Of a stretch of DNA of 64,000 bases, positions 19,286 to 26,615 are shown one piece after another. The number at the start of each line of letters is the position of its first letter. Positions within the stretch are counted from its first letter, which is position 1. The notes beneath the pieces were generated by a model, which was given only the letters and a program-made list of their open reading frames with translations, was not told the origin of the DNA and did not search any database. This stretch comes from Allohahella sp002354735 (lineage in GTDB: Bacteria; Pseudomonadota; Gammaproteobacteria; Pseudomonadales; Oleiphilaceae). A program made the position numbers and the translations under genes. The stretch is from contig NZ_CP172312.1 of assembly GCF_047946665.1 (NCBI RefSeq), positions 1,798,001 through 1,862,000 on the forward strand. Reading direction: 5' to 3'.

Positions 19286-20238
19286 CAGGCACCGCCAGTG
19301 ACTGGTTTGTGCTGATTGCGCAGCGCTGCGCCGCAGGCCACCCACTGGCCGGCGAGCGGAATCACGTCTTCCGCCATACCGGCTTCTGTTGCCGGTAACG
19401 GAACCACCTGCAATCCCAGTGTTTCATCCAGCGCCTTCAGCATCTGCTCTTCATGCAGTTCGGATGCAGCAAACAGGCGACGCGGCGGAACCTGACCTAG
19501 CTGGCTCTCCACGTAATCAAGCGAGCGCTGGACTTCGAGCGCCAGCTGCTGGCCGGTGGCGCCCTGCCGATCGGGATCGGCCAGACCTTCCATATCAGCT
19601 TCGAGACGGCGGGTGAGATACAGATTGCCGTCCTTGACCAGCACCAGGATGCCGCCGTGCTCGCGCATGATGAGGCAGGCCAGGCCAATGCCTTTGGCTG
19701 GTGCTTCGGTAGACTGGATCTGCAGCAGCAGATTGCGCAGCGCCAGCTCGGTAATATCGATACTCTCGAGCTTGAGCCCACTGCTTTCGACGAGTGTGAT
19801 GAGATCCTGAAGAACACTCTTGCGTGCGCTGACGACATTCACCTGTGCAGGCCGGCCGCGCAGGGCGTCATCAGGAAATTCAAATGCTTCGACAATAGCG
19901 TCTTCCAGATCGTAATCGAGCAGGTCACGAATCTTCCAGCCAGCTGCCGCACTCATCTCGCTATCTTCGACGGGCGGCCGTTCTATCTGCTGAATACTGT
20001 AAAACTCAGGCGGCAACACGAGATTGCAGGCTGCACCTTGAAGCTTGTGATTCACCACGTACTCCGTGAGCTGCTGGAGACGCTGTGCAGGCTGTGCGCC
20101 GATGGTTTCAAGGCGGGTGATACTGACCTTCGTCTTCGCTGAATCGGGTGCCGTTATTGCGAGCACGATGGCACCTGGCCGCACTTCAAGACCGACCGTC
20201 TGACTATGCTTGCGCCTGAACGGCCACAAAGGACTCAA
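19285..20238 (-). CDS. mshI1: MSHA biogenesis protein MshI1 (PilM-like)
   Basis: A 317-residue cytoplasmic protein with a PilM/actin-like ATPase fold, first gene of the msh run. The early segment TVGLEVRPGAIVLA corresponds to the nucleotide-binding phosphate loop of the fold. The start is a TTG preceded by GGAG with a seven-base spacer. I see no in-frame ATG near the beginning. It probably docks to MshI2 at the membrane. The promoter for the operon should lie in 20239-20350, but I could not pick hexamers. Confidence 0.87.
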   Translation of the reverse strand: MSPLWPFRRKHSQTVGLEVRPGAIVLAITAPDSAKTKVSITRLETIGAQPAQRLQQLTEYVVNHKLQGAACNLVLPPEFYSIQQIERPPVEDSEMSAAAGWKIRDLLDYDLEDAIVEAFEFPDDALRGRPAQVNVVSARKSVLQDLITLVESSGLKLESIDITELALRNLLLQIQSTEAPAKGIGLACLIMREHGGILVLVKDGNLYLTRRLEADMEGLADPDRQGATGQQLALEVQRSLDYVESQLGQVPPRRLFAASELHEEQMLKALDETLGLQVVPLPATEAGMAEDVIPLAGQWVACGAALRNQHKPVTGGA

Positions 20239-20357
20239 ATGCCTACTCCACGCACGACTGCTTTTCTATGTAAGGTCAATTCAAGACTAGCTCAGTAAGC
20301 CATTGTTGCAACTGAGCCGACTATGCTTGGAGGATGGCGTGGCCGGATTATGCGTAG

Positions 20358-20386
20358 AAAAGCAAAAAGCCCCTCAATGAGGGGCT
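20358..20386 (-). terminator. rho-independent terminator of the PEP-CTERM gene
   Basis: On the minus strand, an eight-base-pair stem (AGCCCCTC with GAGGGGCT, 20368-20386) with a three-base loop is followed by TTTTTGCTTTT. It lies 34 bp beyond the stop of the PEP-CTERM gene. This separates that transcript from the msh operon, which runs in the same direction. Confidence 0.9.
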
Positions 20387-20419
20387 GGCGTGATTCTTAC
20401 CAAGGGAATGACGAGCGAG

Positions 20420-21115
20420 TTACTTGCGCTTGCGGGCAAACCGAAGGGCGGCGATGCCTAGTGCAAGCAGGCCTGCGGTGGCTGGCGCTGGAACATCGAG
20501 CTCGAAACCTGGGCCAAGATCGAAGTTGATATCCCAGTGATTTGGTTCAACAAAGAGCGCATCGCCATTGGCAGAGTACATGTCGAGCCAGACAGAACCA
20601 CCGAACTCGCCGGTTTTATCGTTGGCGCCTGTGCCGTACTGAAACACTGGCTTTGAGCCGATGTTGTCTGGCGCGCCGACCAGTCGGGCAAAGTATTCGG
20701 TACCATCGATGGTAATGGAGCTGTCTTCGGTCAGATTGGTATAAAAGCCCCAATCTGCAGTGTTAGATCCGCCACCGGTCTTCACTGGCGAGTAGTCAGT
20801 CGTGAACCCAAAAAGGTTCAGGTTGATCGTCGCTTCAACGCCAAACTGGTTGGTAGCCGTGCCGGTGAAGCTCGCAGTGCCGTCGTCGAATCTGGTGAAG
20901 TTCGTGCCAGGATTGATGCTGTAATAATACGAGCAGTACGAACCTGAACCGAGAGCAAGACCATTGGTGTACAGTCCATAGGCAGCGCCACCGCAAGAGC
21001 TGACCACTTGATCCTGATTTGATACTTCGTGAATAATGGCAGCAGAGACGGAAGCGGAGAAGCTCACCGCCAGTGTCGTTGCCGCCAGGCTTTTGAAAAA
21101 GCTTGCACTTGTCAT
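20420..21115 (-). CDS. PEP-CTERM sorting-domain protein
   Basis: A 231-residue exported protein. It has an N-terminal signal peptide (about 1-25) and a C-terminal tripartite sorting signal: the VPAPA variant of PEP, a hydrophobic helix and the basic end RFARKRK. Such proteins are recognised by an exosortase, and none is encoded here. The middle is Gly/Ser/Thr/Asn-rich and resembles no enzyme I know. AAGGA lies eight bases before the ATG. A strong terminator follows. Confidence 0.85.
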   Translation of the reverse strand: MTSASFFKSLAATTLAVSFSASVSAAIIHEVSNQDQVVSSCGGAAYGLYTNGLALGSGSYCSYYYSINPGTNFTRFDDGTASFTGTATNQFGVEATINLNLFGFTTDYSPVKTGGGSNTADWGFYTNLTEDSSITIDGTEYFARLVGAPDNIGSKPVFQYGTGANDKTGEFGGSVWLDMYSANGDALFVEPNHWDINFDLGPGFELDVPAPATAGLLALGIAALRFARKRK

Positions 21116-21649
21116 GATATTTTTCCTTCGTAACTGAATTGTTCTAAGGCCTATCCGGCCCTCTTTTTGCAGATGATCATCCGTTCGACATCTGCAGTTA
21201 CGACGAGTAGTACAGCAAATCTATGCGTCTGTAACAATTTGCAAGCAACAGCCATACCAATGACGTTAGATACTGATTTATAAAGCGTTCTCCGTCTTCG
21301 ACCACGCTGCCTTCCTGCGCAATTCGTAAAGAATCTGGACATGAAATTTGCCAGTCTTTGCCTTAAACAACTCGGTTTTTGCGAGTAAAGGCAAAACGGA
21401 GCCGATCAGTTTCAAAGACGCAGCTCCGCAAGCTACCATCCATAAGGCCTAGGCGCGATCTCTGCTTCGACGCTTACCCGCGATCACAACGCCTTTGTTG
21501 AAAGCGGAACTGTTAAGAAATGTATAGTTACTTGACGCCTACAGTAGGGGCCGACTTGAACGAACATTCAACAACAGTTACGGTGGCGCCTGACCTTCAT
21601 TCGCACACAGTGTGCGCTCGCTTTTTCGCCCATCATGTAGTACACCGTC
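21116..21649. other. 534-bp gene-free divergent region
   Basis: This gap between the leftward PEP-CTERM gene and the rightward DoxX gene holds no plausible coding region. It contains a stem-loop at 21357-21395 and two copies of the 9-mer TAAGGCCTA (21145-21153 and 21443-21451). It must hold two promoters, but I cannot assign them with confidence. Confidence 0.6.
21357..21395. other. two-stage stem-loop in the intergenic region
   Basis: An 8-bp outer stem (TTTGCCTT with AAGGCAAA) encloses an inner 5-bp stem (ACTCG with CGAGT) and a seven-base loop. Neither strand has a T-tract after it, so it is not a standard terminator. It could be an operator, part of a small RNA, or a 5' leader structure. 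Confidence 0.35.
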
Positions 21650-22063
21650 ATGCCAAAACATCTCCCTCTATCGCTATTACTCCTTCGACTTGGAATTTTC
21701 ATTGTCTTTCTGATGTGGACCCTCGACAAGTTTGTGCAACCAGAACACGCGGCCAAGGTTTTCGGTGCGTTTTACGGACTTGAAGGGCTCGGGAGCAGCC
21801 TGCTCTATGGGATGGGTGCAGCCCAACTGGTGCTGATAGCTGCCTTCGTACTCGGATTATTCAAGACCTGGAGCTATGGCCTCATTATGTTGTTTCACGG
21901 CGTTTCGACCTTGTCGTCCTTTGGCAAGTATCTGGACCCTTTCAACAATTTGCTGTTCTTTGCCGCGTGGCCAATGTTTGCGGCCTGTATCGCCTTATTT
22001 CTGCTCAGGGAATACGACACACTGACCGTGGGTCGTATCGGCCAGGCTAAGCGACAGGATTAG
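21650..22063 (+). CDS. DoxX-like membrane protein
   Basis: A 137-residue integral membrane protein with four predicted helices (about 7-25, 50-72, 77-95 and 100-120), consistent with the DoxX/DoxD-like family. LLLRLGIFIVFLMWTLDKF at the start matches the first helix of that family. Its function is unknown. No clear ribosome-binding site precedes the ATG. The end overlaps the convergent small gene by four bases. Confidence 0.7.
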   Translation: MPKHLPLSLLLLRLGIFIVFLMWTLDKFVQPEHAAKVFGAFYGLEGLGSSLLYGMGAAQLVLIAAFVLGLFKTWSYGLIMLFHGVSTLSSFGKYLDPFNNLLFFAAWPMFAACIALFLLREYDTLTVGRIGQAKRQD

Positions 22064-22557
22064 CCGGAGACTAGTGCGCCGTAGGCAATCGTCTTGTGGA
22101 AGGGTTCGTTGAAGCCATTGTTGATGATTTGAATCGACTGATCGCAACTGAAACGAAGGCTTCGGGTCCTGGTCACGCAGCGCTCATGCCAATGACTGTA
22201 GATCATCAGCCCCTCGATTTTCTTCACGATACCTTCGTTGAGGCGCTTATCCTGCAGTGTGAGCGTCCCCAGGGTGAGATGCCAGATGGTTTCAGCACGC
22301 TTGGATCTGAGCTCTTTCAGGCGGGCTAGATGGTCGTTGTTCTTGTGTCGGGTCGAAACGAACTGCGAATAGACCATCGCGACGTAGTAGGCCCGCCAAC
22401 CTCGGTCGAAGCGTCCAACGATGGCGCAGAAATAAGCGGTGTCCTCATCGGCCGACAGCCCTGTGGGGAGCATGTCGTCAGAAAGTGGCGTAGACCAGTT
22501 TATGGTGGCCCGAAGATCGACTTCGTTTTCGTGGGCCCAGCGCAGGATGTCAGACAA
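22060..22557 (-). CDS. hypothetical protein, possibly GIY-YIG-like
   Basis: A 165-residue protein starting at a TTG three bases after the endonuclease I stop, with GAGGAC upstream, which suggests translational coupling. The segment RAYYVAMVYSQFVSTRH and the later IEGLMIYSHWH recall small GIY-YIG-like proteins, with YYxxMVY as the second motif and Glu in IEGL as the metal ligand. I recognise this only by pattern, so it may be wrong. No signal peptide or membrane helix is seen, unlike its exported neighbour. Confidence 0.5.
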   Translation of the reverse strand: MSDILRWAHENEVDLRATINWSTPLSDDMLPTGLSADEDTAYFCAIVGRFDRGWRAYYVAMVYSQFVSTRHKNNDHLARLKELRSKRAETIWHLTLGTLTLQDKRLNEGIVKKIEGLMIYSHWHERCVTRTRSLRFSCDQSIQIINNGFNEPFHKTIAYGALVSG

Positions 22558-22559
22558 AA

Positions 22560-23918
22560 TCAGTCCTCACTGGCCACATAGTCGCCCCAGATTAGATCCG
22601 CGAACTGCGGATAATCCACAAGAGGGTTCCTGTTACCCTGATAGTCGAAAGCAGCGGCGTTGCGGTCACGCTCCTTCTGGCTTACCGGATCTGCGGCGTG
22701 CCAGCGCATAAGCATGCGCAGGTACCATGGCTCGAAGGGCTGGTCCTGTTCGCCAGAAAGTACTGCATCGCCGTCAGGACTAAGGGCTTCCCAGCCTGCA
22801 ATGAGATCCTGATATCGTATCGCCATATACAGCTGGGCTCGCGCTAGATCACCTTTGAATTCGTCTCGTGGCTCGAATACCGTCCCGCTATAGCCAAGCG
22901 ACGGGCGTCCGGGGCCGGCCTTGGACCCATTTGCCGTCACATAGCGGGTTGAACCGACTTCGCCGTACGGATGATTGCTGCGTATGCCGTTGACATAACC
23001 GTCAACCGCGAAGATGTGGTGGACGTCGGAATTCATCGGCTCCGAACGGCCAAACCAGCTCCTCGGAAAAGCATGCTCGCGGTTGTAACAATCACCTTCC
23101 GCGCGGTACGCGCCGCATTGATCAAGACTCTTGCGGAAATTGTGTGGATCGTTCGTAGCCGGATTCTCGGAGTACATGTCCAGAATAGAGCCATCGTCTT
23201 CGTAATAACGATCTATCTCGTGATTGAGGTAGAACGACCAGAGTGCAGCATACCCGCGATTGATCTGGGTATTCACGATATCGAACAGCGCCGACCTGAG
23301 CGCCGCACCACGTTTGCCTTCGGCAGCACTGTAGTAGCTGTCGAGCGCTCCCACGCCGGTCTCTGGGTCATCTGCCGGGCCATCAGTGGCTGCCGGTGCG
23401 AAGGTATCGACGTAAACCAGTTCCGCGGCATCGAAACCTTCGATGTCGTAGAAGCGCAAACCCACTTCAATTGTGGTGTTCTGTTGTGCCTTATAGCGAT
23501 GCGATAGTTTCTGCCAGCGGCCGGTACGCGCGGCGTCGCTGTAGTCCCGATAACCATCGGCATAAAGCCTGGCTCGTACACCGCCTTGCGTATGCCTGAC
23601 CCAAACCGAAAACTCGTAAACCTGGCCAGCTTCAACAGCCAGGGTCTGGCGGAAATCCGTGTTCCCTTGATTCCCGGTCTTGACCAGCACTGCAGCGGCT
23701 GATTTGCCCTGGTGTCGAACCTTGGTGGATTGCGACAGTACGATACCGCTGTCGACTGTCGTCCAGCCCTGCGGCCTCTGCCCATCCCAGCGCTCGAGTG
23801 CAGCATTATCGATTGCGGCGCTGGCGGCCGTGCTGGCCAGCGAGAGCATGGCGAATAAAGGGGCAATCAGAGAGGCAGTTGACTTGCAAGAGCGTGTTTT
23901 TATTCGTGTATTGAACAT
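22560..23918 (-). CDS. secreted endonuclease I family nuclease
   Basis: A 452-residue exported nuclease. A signal peptide (about 1-34) precedes a beta-rich carbohydrate-binding-like module (about 35-175). An EndA/NucM-type endonuclease I domain follows, containing NREHAFPRSWF (the catalytic His region), SDVHHIFAVDGYVNGIRSN and HPYGEV. Members degrade extracellular or periplasmic DNA with a divalent metal. I use the ATG at 23918; a GTG one codon upstream is also possible. It probably serves scavenging of environmental DNA. Confidence 0.88.
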   Translation of the reverse strand: MFNTRIKTRSCKSTASLIAPLFAMLSLASTAASAAIDNAALERWDGQRPQGWTTVDSGIVLSQSTKVRHQGKSAAAVLVKTGNQGNTDFRQTLAVEAGQVYEFSVWVRHTQGGVRARLYADGYRDYSDAARTGRWQKLSHRYKAQQNTTIEVGLRFYDIEGFDAAELVYVDTFAPAATDGPADDPETGVGALDSYYSAAEGKRGAALRSALFDIVNTQINRGYAALWSFYLNHEIDRYYEDDGSILDMYSENPATNDPHNFRKSLDQCGAYRAEGDCYNREHAFPRSWFGRSEPMNSDVHHIFAVDGYVNGIRSNHPYGEVGSTRYVTANGSKAGPGRPSLGYSGTVFEPRDEFKGDLARAQLYMAIRYQDLIAGWEALSPDGDAVLSGEQDQPFEPWYLRMLMRWHAADPVSQKERDRNAAAFDYQGNRNPLVDYPQFADLIWGDYVASED

Positions 23919-24018
23919 CACTGACCTGTTCAGCAGCTCGGCCGTAGAAAGCGCCGGATCTCGAGTTTGGGAGGCCCAAGAGTAGCCGCTGAACGTGACA
24001 GTTTAAAGCATTTATTTA

Positions 24019-25074
24019 TCAGCGGGATAAGATGCTAACTTCATATCGATCCTCATCCCGATTGTGCAGTACGGTCTCGCGACCCAGTAGCTGGGCGATC
24101 ACTGCAATGTTCGTCAGCAGATGCTGCGTCGGCTTCAGGGTGGTGAAACCGCCGCCCGAGCCAAGTGCGAGTGGCAACAACAACTGGTCTGCCAGGTGCT
24201 CGTCGACCAGCACTCCGGCTGCCATGAATCGGCGGGCATCTCTGACCGCCCTACCAGCCACCCGCTCTGCCGTTACGCCCAACTCGCCTATCGAATCAAA
24301 CACAACGCAATGGCTCGTCATCTTCAGGCTGATGGAGAGAACATTTCCCGGACCAGCGGCGCTAGTAAGGCGCTGTTCGAATGCAGGCGTCGGCGACAGG
24401 GCCTTCCGACGAACCGCCGCGAGCTCGCGCTCGCCCACGTGCTCGGCGATGCCCGCCGATAGCGCATTGACTTCGATCGCCTCGATGGTTGGCTGGCCAT
24501 CCAGAGACAAGGCCTGCAAGCGTTCGACCGGATATATCCTGGCCCGCCAGGCGCCCCCGCCTGCCGGAAAGAACCCGTAACGCATGAACTCGGTATCGAC
24601 GCGCAGCCCCATGAGCGCCATCAGTGGCAGAAAGCTCATCCGGATGAAGTCGTAACTCGGTGCGAAGTGGTTGTGCGTGCCGCCTTCGAACGTGACTTCA
24701 CTCGTGGCGCCACCAGCCTGTCCTGCCGCGAGCGCAAGTGGCAGTAGAATCGTCTGGAACACCAGCGTCGTACTGCCTGCCGAGCCTACGGCAAACTCAT
24801 ACTGGCCAGGCACTACCGGGCCAGGGGAAAAGTTGACTTCCGTCGAGCCCAGCTCAGCGCCAGTGACCTCGGCTCTGCATATGGCTTGTGCGGCCCGTAA
24901 ACAGGTCAGGTGCTGGCGCAGGAGGCCTGGCTTCTGCCGTCCTGCTCGAATTCGGCTTATTCTGATCGGTTTGCCAAGACACATTGATAGTGTCAGTGCG
25001 GTTCTGAAAATCTGCCCGCCGCCCTCTCCCTGGGCACCGTCTACTTCAATGACTGAGTCGACGAGGTAAGCCAT
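24019..25074 (-). CDS. rtcA: RNA 3'-terminal phosphate cyclase RtcA
   Basis: A 351-residue RtcA converting RNA 3'-phosphate ends to 2',3'-cyclic phosphate with ATP. GAQGEGGGQIFRTALTLS near the start and SGGGFTTLKPTQH near the end are diagnostic. The His in DEHLADQLL is the residue adenylylated in this family. AGGAG lies eight bases before the ATG. It follows rtcB by 43 bp and is surely cotranscribed from the sigma-54 promoter upstream of rtcB. Confidence 0.96.
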   Translation of the reverse strand: MAYLVDSVIEVDGAQGEGGGQIFRTALTLSMCLGKPIRISRIRAGRQKPGLLRQHLTCLRAAQAICRAEVTGAELGSTEVNFSPGPVVPGQYEFAVGSAGSTTLVFQTILLPLALAAGQAGGATSEVTFEGGTHNHFAPSYDFIRMSFLPLMALMGLRVDTEFMRYGFFPAGGGAWRARIYPVERLQALSLDGQPTIEAIEVNALSAGIAEHVGERELAAVRRKALSPTPAFEQRLTSAAGPGNVLSISLKMTSHCVVFDSIGELGVTAERVAGRAVRDARRFMAAGVLVDEHLADQLLLPLALGSGGGFTTLKPTQHLLTNIAVIAQLLGRETVLHNRDEDRYEVSILSR

Positions 25075-25117
25075 TTCACATACTCCTGTTGTACTGCTTC
25101 CATTATTCTCGCTATAT

Positions 25118-26392
25118 CTAGCCTTTCACGCACACGACCTGCTTGAGCGTATAGACGATCTCGACCAGATCTTTCTGGGCGGCCATTACAGCTTCAATAG
25201 GTTTGTAGGCGGCTGGTGTCTCATCGAGTACGCCAGCGTCCTTCCTGCACTCGACACCGAAGGTCGCCTGCTTGTGCTCTTCGAGCGACACCGCCTTCTT
25301 CGCCGCCGTCCGCGACATCACCCGCCCTGCGCCATGGCTGCAGCTGCAGAAGCTCTCTTCGTTGCCGAGCCCGCGGACGATAAACGACCGAGCGCCCATA
25401 CTGCCTGGAATAATGCCCATCTCACCGGCCCTGGCCCGAACCGCGCCTTTCCTGGTCACCAGCACGTCCGCACCGTAGTGATGCTCGCGTGAGACATAGT
25501 TGTGGTGACAGTTCACCGCTTCCAGTCTGGCCTCGAATGGGAAATCCAGCGACTGTCGCAGCGCTTCGATCACCCGCCCCATCATCACTTCCCGGTTCGC
25601 CCTGGCGAAGTCCTGCGCCCACTCCACGGCTTCGACATAGTCATCGAACATCTGACTACCCTCTGGCAGATAAGCCAGGTTGATATCCGGCAGATTGATG
25701 TTCTGCCTCGCCATGTCCATCTTCGCCTCTTCTATGAAGTGAGTGCCGATACGGTTACCGACCCCCCGGGATCCGCTGTGCAGCATGATCCAGACGCTAT
25801 CATGCTCATCCAGGCAGACTTCGATGAAATGATTGCCGGTGCCGAGCGTGCCGAGATGGTTGAGGTTGTTCGTGTTCTTCAACACTCTGTGCTTGTCTTT
25901 CAGGATGTCGAAACGTCCTGCCAGCGGCCCCCAGGCTGCGCGCACGTCATCAGGTGCGCTTGCCCAGGCGCCCTTGTCTCTTCCGCTAGAGCCTCGCCCA
26001 CTTGAGCCTCGCCCCCGTCGACCGCTCATGCCAGAGCGGCCATGTGGTACGGCGGCTTCAATGGCTGACCTGATTCCTGCCAGACTGTCCGGCAGCTGAT
26101 CGGCCCTGATGCTGGTTTTGACGGCCATCATGCCGCAACCAATATCCACACCCACGGCCGCCGGAATGACTGCGCCCAGGGTTGGCACAACGCTGCCAAT
26201 GGTGGCGCCGATGCCGAGGTGCACGTCTGGCATTGCGGCCACCCACTTGTGAATGAAGGGCATGCGCGAAATGTTGGCGAGCTGCTCCCTGGCCTCAGCC
26301 TCGAAGCTGACGCCTCGGGTCCATGACTTAATGGGCACGCCGCCGGCGTGCGTGAGTTCGTAGCTGGTGTTTGAATGCTGCTCTGTGCTCAT
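25118..26392 (-). CDS. rtcB: RNA-splicing ligase RtcB
   Basis: A 424-residue GTP- and Mn-dependent RNA ligase joining 3'-phosphate (or cyclic phosphate) to 5'-OH ends. Visible motifs include MPDVHLGIGATIG, VDIGCGM (metal-binding Cys), GTGNHFIEV, HSGSRGVGN, NCHHNYVSREHH and CSHGAGRVMSR (the guanylylated His). A low-complexity Gly/Arg/Ser stretch at residues 118-141, encoded by near-tandem 15-bp repeats, lengthens a surface loop; otherwise the protein looks complete. It is the first gene of the rtcBA operon, about 50 bases downstream of the predicted transcription start. Confidence 0.97.
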   Translation of the reverse strand: MSTEQHSNTSYELTHAGGVPIKSWTRGVSFEAEAREQLANISRMPFIHKWVAAMPDVHLGIGATIGSVVPTLGAVIPAAVGVDIGCGMMAVKTSIRADQLPDSLAGIRSAIEAAVPHGRSGMSGRRGRGSSGRGSSGRDKGAWASAPDDVRAAWGPLAGRFDILKDKHRVLKNTNNLNHLGTLGTGNHFIEVCLDEHDSVWIMLHSGSRGVGNRIGTHFIEEAKMDMARQNINLPDINLAYLPEGSQMFDDYVEAVEWAQDFARANREVMMGRVIEALRQSLDFPFEARLEAVNCHHNYVSREHHYGADVLVTRKGAVRARAGEMGIIPGSMGARSFIVRGLGNEESFCSCSHGAGRVMSRTAAKKAVSLEEHKQATFGVECRKDAGVLDETPAAYKPIEAVMAAQKDLVEIVYTLKQVVCVKG

Positions 26393-26454
26393 GTTTTGAG
26401 TCCTTATGATTGTTTACCTGGCCGGGTCTCTGCCGGCCTACTTGGTTGAGGTAT

Positions 26455-26470
26455 AGCGATATCGGTGCCA
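26455..26470 (-). promoter_or_regulatory. sigma-54 promoter of rtcBA
   Basis: The minus strand reads TGGCAC, five bases, then TCGCT, against the sigma-54 consensus TGGCAC-N5-TTGCW. The GG and GC elements have correct spacing. Transcription would begin near 26444, giving a leader of about 50 bases before rtcB. The divergent gene encodes RtcR, a sigma-54 activator, which agrees with the known control of rtcBA in Escherichia coli. Confidence 0.88.
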
Positions 26471-26574
26471 ATTTTTGACGACAGCAACAACAATTCGCCA
26501 AGTGGCTGTTTTTACCGCGTTTTCTCATCTCATCACACTTAAGGCCTTCCTCAAGAGCACCCGCAGAAGCCTTA

Positions 26575-26588
26575 TGATATATTTATCA
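26575..26588. promoter_or_regulatory. inverted repeat, possible RtcR site
   Basis: TGATA-TATT-TATCA is a perfect 5-bp inverted repeat with a four-base spacer. It lies about 105-118 bp upstream of the sigma-54 promoter, where enhancer sites for such activators are usual, and just upstream of the rtcR start. It could also be part of the rtcR promoter. Confidence 0.3.
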
Positions 26589-26615
26589 CGATAGAGCCCT
26601 ATTCGAGTCGATAGC

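Noticed and set aside
3287..20238. Reading the pilus locus as a type II secretion system
   Set aside because: The PilM/N-like pair, MshEN-type ATPase, MshN/MshM, a MshA-type major pilin and a MshQ-type giant protein in msh order fit MSHA. There is no GspC/GspL pair or prepilin peptidase.
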